The notes under the pieces were generated by a model, which did no database searches, had not been told where the DNA came from, and saw only the letters and a program-made list of their open reading frames with translations. Below are positions 10,560 to 23,700 of a DNA stretch of 64,000 nucleotides, piece by piece (within the stretch, counting starts at the first letter, position 1; each line of letters starts with the position of its first letter). The stretch is taken from assembly GCA_022494885.1 (NCBI GenBank), contig JAGVSM010005005.1:95865-159864 (forward strand), given 5' to 3'. A program made the translations under genes and the position numbers. Source of the stretch: Micrasema longulum (Eukaryota; Arthropoda; Insecta; Trichoptera; Brachycentridae).

Positions 10560-10790
10560 TAAATAGACACAGTCAGAACGGAACGAGTACTGAGAACTTC
10601 CGAGATGAAGACGCTGAGGATGATAGGAGGCGAAACTCTAAGGAGCACCGGCATAAGAGAGATCGGTAAGGGTCATGAGACCTCCTAAATGATGGAAGGA
10701 TAGCTGGGGATCCACCTCGCGGGAGAAGCGACCCTCCGGGGAACAGACCGCACGGGTCTGCAAGGAGGAAGAAGATGGATTGTATTTACG
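10560..10790 (+). mobile_element. RTE-like LINE fragment
   Basis: Translates (about 10572-10670) as RTERVLRTSEMKTLRMIGGE followed by TLRSTGIREIGK, matching the EMRTLR..G...RIRN..IRE region after the reverse transcriptase in RTE-like LINEs. A stop follows and the rest is eroded. Confidence 0.6.
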
Positions 10791-10981
10791 AATGAAACGA
10801 CTTGTCCGGTTTGTTTTTCGCAGTTGCGGTGCAATTGAAGAAATTTCTGCATAGCTCACGTCTGATCACGATGAAAGTCTGTCTAAAGACTGAAGGCTGG
10901 AAGGTAAATTACCCGTGATTTGAAGGGTCATTCTTCACGCTCGCAATGTGTCTGTTCAATAATACATCATCGCTATTATCA

Positions 10982-11604
10982 GAATGAGGAAGTTCGGTGT
11001 TTTTTTAGTATTTTTTATTTGCAGTAAGAACTCTTGGAAATTCGAGACTATCAAACTAAGCCAAAAATCAATAATTTAATTTTTATGTATCATATAGGTG
11101 TGATTTTTTATTCTTCTTAGAAGAAGTTCTAGTGCCTTGCCGGGTCCCCCCGACGTTGGCGATCACTACAGCGAAAGCATATGTATCTGTCAGGACAGAG
11201 CGCTACTTTTATATTTCGCAGCCAGGACGATTGCTTATTGATTTACTCGCCATAGTGAATCCTGGGAAAAGATGACCAGTGTGGTTTCCCGTGTCGGGGT
11301 TACTTCCCCTTAGCTGGTTGGTTTTGGTTTTGAGGCGCCAAATGTGATTTTTTAAAGTTTTGTAATTTTGAAATTACTCGCTGGCCATGAAACGAGTTCA
11401 ATCTGGTCAGTTCTTCTGACATTTAATTGGAGAACCCCGTACCTGTCACCGAATCTGTGACGTTTTAAAGTAATTAATTTTGATGAATTTTTTCTTACAT
11501 TTGCAAGAAACTTCACTGAACAATAGATGCTCTAAATTTTACCACGCGGAAGAAAACATATTTATATTATATCCGATTTCCTGTAGCACCGAACTTTGTC
11601 ATTC
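10982..11604. mobile_element. MITE family C (GAATGAGGAAGTTC ends), interrupted by a LINE
   Basis: Left end GAATGAGGAAGTTCGGTG; right end on the other strand GAATGACAAAGTTCGGTG. The body block TTTTGTAATTTTGAAATTAC and the downstream segment ending CACCGAACTTTGTCATTC recur at 23260-23575 and partly at 42519-42850. Without the inserted LINE and its duplicated target the element is about 380 bp. No ORF of note. Confidence 0.7.
11099..11354 (-). mobile_element. 5'-truncated LINE insertion with 12-bp target duplication
   Basis: The 12-mer TGTGATTTTTTA is present at 11099-11110 and again at 11343-11354. Between them, on the minus strand, the sequence includes QSSWLRNIK and VVIANVGGTRQGT-like stretches of an RTE-like LINE C-terminus and ends AGAACTTCTTCTAAGAAGAA. 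The paired duplication and A/G-rich 3' end are direct evidence of target-primed insertion. Confidence 0.78.
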
Positions 11605-12404
11605 CCCATATCGGCTAAAATACAAAAGTAATTTTTTGAAAAACATGTCTTTTAAAATTTCCACAAGAAACATTTGCTGGAAAAATAAATAAAAAAATGT
11701 GTTTGAAATAAATTCGGTTACTTAAAGTAGTACACATATCTTAAAACTAATTAATAACAATTGCACCCTAAATTAGACAATTTTTTCACTTAAAATTTTC
11801 CTAAAATAGAATTCGAAATTCACGCTGTTGTTCCATATACAAAATTCATTGTGCGTGGATAAATATAACATTTTCATAAATCACCAATAAACTCCAAAGC
11901 CAACAGGGAATCGAATAATACAACCGATAGCCGAGCACTAAAAATTAACCATAGGTTAATATGTACTGTAGACAAACATTTATATTTTTATGGTTCTGAA
12001 CAGAATGATCGTCGTTCGTCAATTTTTAAACAAAAAAAAACAAATAAAATTACAAATAATTATGTCTAATAATTCAACACACCATTCCACGGGTAACATA
12101 GTAATTATATATTATTTTTAAACAATTAACTAATTACTACATGACTTTAAAACACACATTCCGCTAACATTTCACAAAGCATTCTGTACCACGCATGACG
12201 TGAGATTCATTTTAAAAGGAAAACAGGAATTTTAGATAAAAATAGTCAAAATTTATAAAAAATAAATTACACATCAATTCATCACTGTAAATAATGAAAT
12301 GATAATAATAAATCTGTGTCCAGGCGGATGAAGAATACAGTTCTGTGTGCTTATGCACCAATAACCAGAACTTGGAATGATTGTCTTGGACTCTAAAAGA
12401 AAAT
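11605..12404. other. intergenic, nothing recognised
   Basis: AT-rich, no coding match or repeat recognised. Confidence 0.45.
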
Positions 12405-12590
12405 TGAGCCCCTTCGGCCCAATCAGCACTTCCGCCTACCGCGCTTGAGGCCCTGTGTTCGATTCCTAGGAAGGTTGACGTGAAATATTGATTAAAAAAG
12501 TGATTCTAAAATGCAATATTTTATGTTCCCGGACTGGCACTTGAAGCGTAAAGCTGATAACCTTACCTTTGTGCAGTGTGTGCTTAATAT
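12405..12590 (+). mobile_element. tRNA-derived SINE, family A, 3' truncated
   Basis: Head CCGCGCTTGAGGCCCTGTG then GTTCGATTCCTAGGAAGG (B box), followed by AAGTGATTCTAAAATGCAAT, TTCCCGGACTGGCACTTGA and a GATAACCTTACC block. The end with the GAT tail is missing. Confidence 0.68.
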
Positions 12591-13539
12591 GCATTTTTCG
12601 CACATTTGAAGATAAGTAGTTGAGTTTTACATCGCCTTTGTCAATGAGTCGCTACTTCCGATGCGAACAATTTTTCGCAAGTGGACGGATAAAATTGAAG
12701 CCATAAACATTATAACTATTAAACATAAACCTAATAACACACGCACACTTCTTAGATATGTATTTCGCAACAATATAATTACCATGTCATATTCCAATGT
12801 CTTATTGTAACAATCGATATATATTTTACCAAATTAATCTACCTTAAAACCTTTACAATACAATATTAATATAAAAATTAATATATATCGGGAATGTATT
12901 TACATAATTAATTTACAACAATTTCCTTTAAATATACGTATTTGAAACCAGTACAATAATAGCAATAATGGTGACGAGATTATTTCAGTTGGAGGAGTAT
13001 TCACGGTCATTAATCTGAGTCTGTTTAGTCAGTTTAGTCGAGAGGATTGTGCGGAAATGTTTTCCTTTCCGACAAAAAGATTGAGGAAAAGTGCACATTT
13101 TACGATTTTAACACTTTTTTATATGTATGAGGGAAAAGACTTTTTATAATCGACCGAGATAGAATTCGGATCAGCGGTGGCCTACCGGTCGATTGTGGTC
13201 TACCGGTCGATTGTAACTATTAGAGCCGTCGATCGCGACAAGCCACAGGAAAGAAGACTTTCGAGATTTTTTTTTCGAGGAATGAAGGTTATTGGGAATG
13301 AAGGCATTCACAGGGTTTAAGATCTGTCATTTATTATTTATTTATCTAAAACATTACGCATACATTAGTCGATTACATAGACATCGTTTATAATGACACA
13401 ACCGGGAACGACCCCCGCCCTGACTCTGGTAAATCCGCGTCGAGTCGGGGCACTTGCAATTTAAATTGGCCAGTTTAAGTGGGCACTTTACACAATGTGT
13501 TACATTCAGAGAGGTAATAATCTCTTATGGACGCTGCGG
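12591..13539. other. intergenic, mostly unassigned
   Basis: AT-rich. An 18-bp unit GGYCTACCGGTCGATTGT is repeated twice in tandem at about 13180-13217. Nothing else recognised. Confidence 0.45.
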
Positions 13540-13797
13540 ACTCCTTTGACAACTGTCGTCAAGCAGAGGCGATACGGTTGGCTAGGCCGTTTATACGCAG
13601 TATTGCGGATTCCTCCTCAGGGCCTTAACCGAGCTTACCTACTTTACGAGGCATCGGGTTCTCGACGTCCTGGACGTCCACTGCTGACAGTTCCTCGGCA
13701 GTTTATGTCAGAACTTCGGGACGAAAACCTGATGTATGGAGGCTCTCTGTGGCTACCGTATGCTTCAACTAGGGAGCGGACATGTGATGATGATGAT
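13540..13797 (+). mobile_element. RTE-like LINE 3' end with (GAT)n tail
   Basis: Reads KQRRYGWLGR in one frame and the block CTACTTTACGAGGCATCGGG, with about 150 bp matching the minus-strand LINE at 36920-37740 (RRRYGWLGHVLRM...). It ends GGACATGTGATGATGATGATG. Frame shifts show it is dead. The tail resembles that of SINE family A. Confidence 0.68.
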
Positions 13798-14624
13798 GAA
13801 CATTCACCATTCTGCCTCCTGCTCGTCGGTTGTGAAGGAAAAGTCAACAGATGGAGGAGTTAAGGAAGTATGGAATGTAATTCAATTTTTTTAAATTAAG
13901 TTGGTAAAAAAAATGTTACGAAATGAGAAAGATCAATTATGATAAAAATCAAAATCTGAATTCAAACTTAATGTTAAGGGACACGTGTTAAACAATTTGT
14001 AAATTATATCATCACCATCAACGGGCCATCCTTCTGTCCATCGCCGGTCCTGCGCCATCGATGCCATATATATGTAATGCTAATATAACAGCACACGTAA
14101 TAATACATATATTTGTCCACTATTTCAAGAATAAAATAATAAAAAAAACATAGGCAGAACGGTGAACGTCACATGATGTAACCAGCCAATGACAAGTCAC
14201 GAGCCCTGTAAATACCTTTGTTTTCCCTATATGTTGCGATGAATTCCAACATTAATAACTTTCTCAAGAGTAAAATCCAGCCTTGTCTACAAACAAAATA
14301 TTGCTGATATTGAATCATGTCAAAGTCCACAAATGGTAAAAAGTTATATTTTGGCGTTTTCTGTTCGGATTTCATATCTATGCGTGTAAACCTCGTAAAA
14401 ACTGCTTTCGCTCTCCCCCGAACAAAAGTATGCTCGGGACAACAAAAGTATTTTAAAAGTTAGGTCTACGATATATTTTAATATAAAAGTGAAGTAGATT
14501 AAATGACAGGTGCGAATACTGCCCACAGGTACAATGTAATCGGTTGATACAATGCAAAGTACTGTCGACAAACGAAGAATGTCTCTTTAGCCGCTGGCGC
14601 CGGACCGGGGTTGGGAGCACATCC
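13798..14624. other. receptor 3' flank and intergenic DNA
   Basis: Probable 3' UTR of the scavenger receptor next to 14624. An ATTAAA hexamer on the minus strand at 14482-14477 lies about 143 nt past the stop and could be a polyadenylation signal, but this is a guess. The remainder is AT-rich with no recognised feature. Confidence 0.4.
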
Positions 14625-14772
14625 CTAGCGGTGGTTGGGGGCGGCGCCCATCTCGTAGCCGTTGTTGACTTGGCCCTTCTTGCCGTTGGCGGGCTTGCCG
14701 TTGTCCTGACTCTTGGTGTTGGCGAGGTAGTTGGACCCTTCCAGGTGCAGAGTGCTCTGGCGGTGAGATGAT
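14625..14772 (-). CDS. Scavenger receptor exon 10 (cytoplasmic tail, stop)
   Basis: 148 nt from the acceptor TCTCTGTCCAG to the stop TAG at 14627-14625. It completes a split Arg codon and encodes a polar tail beginning SSHRQSTLHLEGSNYLANT and ending GYEMGAAPNHR. There is no membrane segment. The tail is compositionally simple (Asn, Gly, Lys) and is the part most likely to differ between relatives. Confidence 0.85.
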
Positions 14773-17700
14773 CTGGACAGAGAAAGAGAGAGACTCGTGA
14801 ACCGAAGGTACGTGTGTATATTTCATGCGGGACAAATATGTTCTTTACGAGTAAATAAAAGGATGAATAATAAACATATTTTAAAATCTGTTGTTTCAAA
14901 CCGTTTCTTATCGTTCATTTTTCTATTTTTTTAAACACAATTTATAGTATTTCATTATGAGATTGGATCATTCTATTACTGTCCCTGCAACTTAATGATA
15001 AAAACATTAAAAGAGTTGATGAATGTAAATACCTCGTCAGTATGATTACCGAGTCGCTAGACCCAGATACGCAGATGAAATGCACAATTGAATCAGCACG
15101 AATCAGCAGCTGTCTTCAACGAGACGAGCTCACTCTTTTGTGACTTCACCACTGTACTTCCTAATTGTGTTAAATACATTTTTTCCTCTCTTTACCGATC
15201 GCAGTAACTTTGCCAGTCAAAGTACAGTGAAATATTAATGTGAAAAAATCATATTTATCTAGATCCTCTCCTTTGCATCGGTTTCCGAGGAATAGCAGTA
15301 ACAAAAGTATCACCTGATGAGACACGTCACGGAGATGAGGAGCAGCAATACTCCCAGCGCTATGAGGGTGTAGCTGAGGACGGCCTTGGCTATAGGGGGC
15401 ACCTTGGTGGCCAATCGCATGAGGCTCGTTACCTCCTCCGGTAGTCCGTCGATACCCTGCAACGATACAGCAAACTTCAGCAAATAAACTAACAAACCAT
15501 CGCGAGGATAGAACGCGCTTGGACCGACACTGTATTCCACTACAGTCATACTTCATATTTCCTACTAGAAAAATATGGTAGTACTGACCGTGTGTAGATT
15601 AAAAGGTTACTTTACTGCACTGAAGGGTAAAACGTAAATGTTTCTTCAAATTTTGGGTTCAATTAAAACAAATATGTAGAAAATACGGGAAAAAAGATGG
15701 AATAAAACAGTTTATGTAGATTTAAATGAAACTGCGCTGCGATTATGAGCGCTATTTTCCCCGGTACATATCGAGACAGTATAAATTAACGTTCATATGT
15801 ATGTCCGAAAATGTTATATTTGTATATAAATTCAATGTATCTTTATCGGTAACCTGTAATTGAAAATGTTTAGAAAAAAAAAAATTGTAAACATATTATA
15901 TTTTCCATACAGAAAACTCAATTTTACTTTGTAGATAAAATTGTAGATAAATTGAAACTTCCCATTAGAGCAGGTTAAGTTGATTCTAGTTACTGTCCAA
16001 ATAATATTAATTGTTTTATAAATTTGCATAAACCGCTCTAATTTTCATTTAAACGTTGACCGATTTCGAGGTTACTTCCTCACCATCGAGAGTTATACTA
16101 ACATTAACACGTTCGCATTAAATCATGCCAGCAGTCAGCAGTCAGTCTAAAAGATATCGGTAGTGAGAAGATGGAAGGAGGAGATATTGTGTTTCAGTGT
16201 GTTTTCATTTTGTTTATTCGTACCAGTTCGATTAGGCGTTTGAAAATTTGCTCCTAAAGGAATAAAAAACACCTAATGAGGGTATACAATATATGCATGC
16301 ATGCGCTATTCCTTCGCTGTATGTGTGCGTCTGTGTGTATGCACTTCGTAAACGATGCGAGGTTTGTTTATGTTCGTAAAATAAGAAATATTGAAAAAAA
16401 TTTAAAGTTATGTGCAAATCCTACGAGAGTGGGCTCTTTTAAGGGTTTTTGGATGGTTTTAGCTCCCGCAAAATAAAAATTAAACCAAAAATAAAACAAT
16501 GACGGTGGATCTATAGTTTGTAAAAATATCAACGCTCTAGTGCCACAGTTCAGGGAGAAAGTACGCCAATAAAAGTCAGACCTCCTAATATCTCGAAAAG
16601 CAAAGAAATGAATTGAGCCCGTTTTAGCCGTGTGCTCTTCATTTCTTCTGTAACAATTAAAGGATAGATTCGTTCACCTCCTGGAACCATATGATGGGGA
16701 ACACGATGTCCGGGAAGTTGGCCACCTGCTTGATGTCGATGACTTGCGACACGGCCAAGTTGATCTGCACTCTCGCTCTCGCCGACAGCGCTGTTCCCAT
16801 TTCCTGAAATGCAAAAGTCGTATGGCAACGGTTAGTTATGAAATGAGCACACAGATGTAGCTTGCGAATGTCTCGGACAGATTCAAAGTTTGATGGAGTT
16901 GAACATAGTTTATAAAATTCAAATATAAAAATTTAAATAAATCATTTTAATTTTCAGTTATTCATCGATCGGTTTTGAGGTTACTTCATCGAGACTTAGA
17001 ATCCCTCGCGTCAGTATTTGTATTATAAAATATTTAAATAGAAATATAAACCTACGGGAGAGAAAAAAAAAGAATCAAAAAGGGAATATTCTCGGGAGAG
17101 GACTAAGGTTAAATTATGGGTTGTTCTCGCTTAATTATGGGCTGTGGACCGTGAGGACCGAGACTACTTAGTTCTCATCTCAAATAATCCTTCTTTAATG
17201 AATGAAAACTAAATGCTTAAATTGATGCTTGTAAATTATAGTATATAGCCACTTACGGACTTTTTATGTATACCGGTTTCGAGACGTACCCGTCTCTTTG
17301 TCGGGACACTCACTACGCTAACATGCCAATACTAAAATACAATTTCACCTTTACCATCACCGTAGTATACGTAGTATTTACGAAAAAATACACAATTGAC
17401 ACGCAAAGTTAAAGGAAATGCAAACACCACCATGTCCGAATGTGCGCTAAAATTAGGTTAATAATATTTAGTTCTAGATATGTTGCGGAATGTGTGGGGG
17501 TGGAGGGTTAGAGAGGGGAGGGGCTAAGAGGTTTAATGTTACACGATTGATTAATTTCTAAATCAGAAAGTGGGCTGTATTGAAAAGATTATTTATTTTA
17601 TGTTAGTTGAAAACTAAATGTTTGTGAAAATACAAAGAAGACTTCTTTGCAGAATTTCAGAACAGTTTTCACCTCCAACGGTCGGAAGAGAGAAAATGAA

Positions 17701-20700
17701 TAAGTAATAAGTGAGTCACTTACGGGCTGCACGTCAATATAGAACTTGTGCTTTTCCGGGTCAGGGGGAGAAATTCCCTCGACGGCTGTCCGCAAGCTGT
17801 CGTCGGCGAGATAGAAGTGGGGGAAGCTGATCATGACGGGCGAATCTGGAACACGAAGCGGCAGGTCAAATTATGAAATTTTAGATTTAGTGCTGTAGAT
17901 AATGTTTTGGACAGTTCCGAAATCTAATTTCAAATTGAGGCAGCGTGGAATTGTCTTGATTTACACACTTCAGACTACAATTAGTACTCACCTTTTCCGT
18001 GGCTCCGTATGTTAGTGAACAAACTTGGAAAAAATATAGTTTACAGTTAGTTATTTATGTATATTAAATGGTTTTTCATCATCGTTTCCTTTCCGCACCT
18101 AATGGTGCATAGAGCACTGCATCGGTACACCGATAGCAGCGTATCGTGATCATTTTTGTTACATGAAGGTAAGATGATCAGTCTTACGCTCCAGGTACCA
18201 GTCCAGTGACTCGATTATGAACGCTATCTTTATCTATGTATATCGAGGCGGTATACTTAACTTCTTTACTATCTGTATCAGAAGAGACAGATCTTACATA
18301 TGATAGAAGCTAGCCAATGGAATGACCGCAAACAATTAGTTCGCGTTCCTTACGTCATTAACATTTAGAATAGTTCTCATTTATACTTTAAATAGGCTTC
18401 TGTAATAAAAAGTCCTCACTTCAAAGCGATTATAAACTCCAATAAATCCCAATTCAAGCAAAAAATGCTCATTTGAACATGAATTTTGTATGACTTTTGG
18501 AAATCGCCTAGACGGTACGCTTAACGATCGTCTGTATGTATCTACCGATCGACTACAAAGCCGGCTCCTTTAACGTCTCGATACATACATTCGGAAAGAT
18601 AGTAAAACAGATGGAAAAAATAAAAAAACTATTTTTTTTTTAGAATGGTAACTTTCTAACGCCTAGATACTATTATTTGTTAATAGAACAGAACCTACCG
18701 ATATTATTTTCCCATCCAGGCGTTCGTTTTTATTAAAGTGACAGTTATGTCGGAATTTAATTCGACTTCAACATTTACTTATTTCTCTCTCATATTTTTA
18801 ATAGGCTTTAATAAAAAAAGTGCCAACCTCAAAACGATTAAAATTTTTAATAAATAATAATTAAAGGAAAAATTGCTCGGTGGAACAAAAATTTTGACAC
18901 TTTTAATGCGTAGATAAATGTATCGAGGGGTTCTAGACCCGTCGGTATAAACCGATGTACTTACATCAAAACTTAATGGTGGGGGTATCGGTAGTGTACC
19001 TTTGGTCGGGAGACTTTTATCTTCAACTATGACGTCATTGATTGTATTATGTATATATCATTTTTAGTTAATTTCCTTACTCTTTTATTTCTAGTGTATT
19101 ATAATTTCTATTCTGCTTTTGTAAATAATGTTATAGTTTAAAATATAAATCCGTCTGTAAATAAATGTTGTTATCTGCATGTCCCTAAATGAGTTTTTTA
19201 CAAAAACTCCTTGGGAATATCACATGACATTATGTATATGTTTTCAATTTAAATAACTAAAGAAAAAAAATACTGTAAAAACGGCCTTTTAAATAAATAT
19301 TTCACATTAACCATGACGGGAAACGAACCCGAGGCCTCTCACACGGTAGGGAAACGCGCCGACCATTATACCACGAGACTGACTGATAGATTTGAGTATT
19401 CTAAATAATGATCTTTCAATATTAGTACAGAACTACCTATGATTTCAAACACGAAAAATCTCCATCGTAAAACCTGAGATCAGCCATGTTAGACGGAGAC
19501 TAACCTGACCGAAGGGCACTCCACATTCGCGTTCAAATGCTCCAAGTGTTATATGTATATTATGCATATTCCATAAATATGTAAGTAAATGAGTATTCGT
19601 AAGTTACCGTATTGGCAGAGCGAGACGTTGTTGAGGCCGCTGGGAGCGCAGGGCGGGCCGTGCGGACAGAAGCACTGGTTGTCCGGGTTGGTCGCCGGGT
19701 CTGCGAACACGTCCTCGGGAGGCGTGAAGCGATATCCCAGGATGTCTCCTTCCACCGTCACTTCCTTCTCGAACCTGGGGAGAGTCATACGAGGATGTTA
19801 CGAACGACGGCAACCGGGTCGGTGGATTAAACGACAAACTCGTCAAACAAATAGACGTCTGTAAGTTACTTGAGCACTCCAAACAGCCAGAGTTGATTAT
19901 AGAATCATTTATTAGATTGATAAATTCATTTATGACAACGATACTACGGTGAGAGGATTGACTAGGACACTAAAACGGATAAAATAGAAATCGAGAAAGG
20001 TGTCCGACAAAGGGACGCAATATCGCTAAAGGTCTTTTTTACACTGGCCTTCGAGGATGTATTTAAAACCCTTAATTGGGAGAATAAGGGTGTAAAGAAC
20101 GATGGCATATACGCGAGTCACTTCAGATTCACAGATGACATAGCGGTCATAAGTAAAGACGCGGATGAACTGGGCGAAATGATTATGGAACTACATGAGG
20201 GTTCAAAAAGGATCGGTTTGGAAATAAATATTCATAAAACAAAGATTATGAGTCCAACAGGGAGAGACATTTTCGTTAACAATAATAAAATCGAACTGGT
20301 TGATGAATACATATATCTAGGACACAATGTCAAACTCGGTGAATATAACCAGATGGCGGAGTTGCCAAAAAGAATAGAGCTAAGTTGAGCCGCTTTCGGC
20401 AAACGAAAATAAACTTTTGAAAATAGACAAGTCCCAGTGAAGCTTAAAAAGACAAGTCTATGAATCGTGTGTATTGCTAGTGACGACGTACGGACTAGAA
20501 ACCATGTCCGTAACACAGACAAGTAGCCAGAAACTAAAATGCACGCAACGATTCGATGAAAAATAGATGCTCGGTATGTCTAGTAGACAGAATACGAAAT
20601 GAAGAAATAAAGCGCCGAACCAGAGAAAAATGATGGCGGGCGGACACTCGGAATGATAAAGAGGAGACCGTGGGCAAACGAAAGAAGCATCGGAAGGCCA

Positions 20701-23700
20701 CGGAAAAGATGGGTGGATGACATTGCCTCGATAGCCAGTAAAACATGGATGATGAATTTACGGAGATTGTACTGACGCACACGTGCAAATATAACGATTG
20801 AGCAATAACCAGTACGAGTACACCGTGAAGTCTACTAATTGGGTAGAGTAGGCGCTGCATAAATTTTAAATAAATACAAAAGAACCTAATAAATGTTAAT
20901 CGGACGTTCATTCCGAAAGTGACAATATTTCTCATACCTGAGCGGCAGCAGCCGGCACAGATCCTTGTCGAAGATGCGAATGGTGGTGTTCTTGGTGATG
21001 TGCGGCGGGAAGATGGAGCCGTCGGAGCCGTCGATTCTGGAGCAAGCGTCGCCGGAGTACTGCAGCAGCTTCTTGTGGCCGTTGAAGGTGTCCACCAGCC
21101 CGAACTTGGTGATGTCACTGGCTCCCGTGAACACGCTGATCCGGTCATTCGATGTGCCGTTTTTCTGAAAACACATTATGGAAACTTATTACTTAAGCGG
21201 ATCGTGAGGTGAAATTTGCAGGTAGCGCTTTCACCTCAGTACCGAACGTGCGTCGGACGAAGTGACAGCGCGCGCTCGATCGTCGTCCTGCGGCGACCGT
21301 TCCGCGCTAATTTTAATATTGCCCTTCGAGCTCGCGTTGCTGGCCGACGATCGATCGTCGTGTGGAGTCGAACGGCCGACGATATCGACCCGATACACCG
21401 AGGCCTGAGGCAGTCTTTTTTTCGATCTAGTAAGCGAAATCTCGACGAAATGCACGCCGGGAATGTGAGGTTTCAGCTAGACGTAGTCGCGGAACACTCG
21501 GCGCGAACTGCAATGGGGCTTTCGTGGGGGTAACACTTCCTTGGGCGCCTGATTTAGCCATTTGCGACTTTTTTTATAGAGGTATCTCAAATCCATCGTA
21601 TTCACCGATCAAGAAGTAGCCTCGCTCGACTGAAGGACATTGAAAGCGCCACATATCCGAATCCGTTTTAAAGACTGAATGTCTTTCTTCGGATTTACTC
21701 AAACAAGCGAGCATTTTTTTTTCCATTACCAATTAATTATATTTTATTTCTTCCTCTACTAACCAAGTTTAGTAAGAAAAAGCGCGAACAAATATTTACA
21801 TTCACAATTTTTAATGTCTCTTTCACCCTCGCTCTAAACTTTAAACTCCCCCTCATCGTCGACACGGTAGGGACAAGGAAAAGTATAAATAAATAAATCC
21901 ATCACCCAGATCAAACCCCTTTATGTCGACAGTGATAGGAAACGTCAGCATTTACTCTCTGGAGCACCCCCAGGTGACCCTCGAGGCCGGTCACCGGCGG
22001 TGCACCCGAAAGCAGCAGACTTACCACAAGACTACTGCCACCACTCATACATACTCAAACTGTGATTATTAAAGGACAATATTCGCCGAGTGATAACCGG
22101 CGTATCCATAGCCAATATAGCCACGCTGGAAAGAGTCGCTGTCGACTCTTCAGAAGTGTCTGTACTGGCCACTTGCGGGGCGCTACTTGCCGGATATATT
22201 TTTTAACACGGTTGAATCTTAAATTGGGATGTTGGCGTAATAATGAATTTAAAAAAAAAGATAACTTTAATTTCTTATTGACCCTTGAAATGAGAAAACT
22301 AAGCAGTCCCACCCTACAATGGTACCCCATCGCGCATTCAGAGGCCACACTGTAAATGTATTAAAATATGATTAATGAGAGTATCGAGAGTAGGTATTTA
22401 CCCCGTATAGGAGTCCGAACTCTTCGTAGGGCAGCTTCTGTTCCTTGGGCACGACGTCCTTGGCGAGCTTCAGCAGAGGGTCCTCGTAGCCCCACAGCAG
22501 CTGACCCACCGACACCTCCACGAAGGGCTTTATCTTCAGGATGTCCATGATTGACGCCATGGCCAGCCGCAGGAAGCGCGCCGCGTGCTTCGACTGCGAC
22601 GTCGCGCTCTGCAACATGACACGACACGCGCGTTAAGAGAGACATCCGCTGAACTTCGATATCTGGTACGTTAGTCTGAGAATTTATTTTTACTCAGTTT
22701 TCATCCTTTCTTCTGCAGTTTCACAGTTGGGTAGCTGGTAGGGAAACTGCGCTCTGCGCTGTCAGTCAAATACGACATGAGAAGAATGTCATCGGTTGAT
22801 TTAAGTCACAGGTCCCAAAAGTGGGCGTATCCCCTGAAGTAGGGGGGCATTTGAAGAAAAAAGATTAAATAATAATATTTAAACAGAGCCTGATACAGAA
22901 AAAAAATATATCGCAAAACACCAGGCTCTCTTCCCTAGCATTAAACATTAATTCTATTTTACTGATTCTCAGACATTATTCGCTCATGATTGGTTAGCAA
23001 ACTACACTATTATTTATATTCCGTTACATTAATTGAAACTTAATTTCCACATTTTTCAAATTCTAAAATACATTTTTAGAATAAAAAAGTATCCAATTAC
23101 TACTTTTGTATTTTGGCGAAATTTTATTGCAAAACATCCATAAATTGATGGCATATCCAGATTCATCTGTCTGTCTCACTATTATAATTTGATAAATACT
23201 TTAACAATGGCAAAGTTCAGTGTTAAAAAAAATGCTTTTATGAATCGTAGAATTAGCGCTATGATTTTGTAAAGTTTTGTAATTTTGAAATTACTCCGCG
23301 TGGGATGTCACAAACTCTCTTCGGTGAGTTCTTTTGATTGGTTAGTTGATTTTCCATAAACCGGAAATCTATCAGAACACTCTATAATTGGATGATTCCG
23401 AAGAACCAGTGACGTCGTTTAAAGTAGTTCCTTTTTTATTAAAAAGGTTTTTTTTTATTTTTTTCATACATTTTCAAGAAACTTCGACGTACAATTGAAT
23501 GCTTCAATTTTTACAGCGCGTAAGAAAATATTTTTTATATCCAATTTTCGGTAACACTGAACTTCCTCATTTAAATACTAGTTATCTGATTACAACATAC
23601 CGCAGATCTGCATATAAAAATAATCATCCATTTTCTATTATACATATTACATATACGTGTATATTTAACAAAGTACATTAAGGGGCATGAAGTAATGTTT

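Larger units (their letters stand above)
17846..19607 (-). other. receptor intron 6, filled by an interrupted SINE
   Basis: 1.76-kb intron. Most of it is a SINE family A copy split by a MITE family B-type insertion; see the separate entries. A LINE-like GTAAATAAATG tail lies near 19155. Confidence 0.55.

Noticed and set aside
14544..14771. 75-codon plus-strand frame over receptor exon 10
   Set aside because: Antisense to the terminal exon whose splice site, phase and stop fit the receptor.
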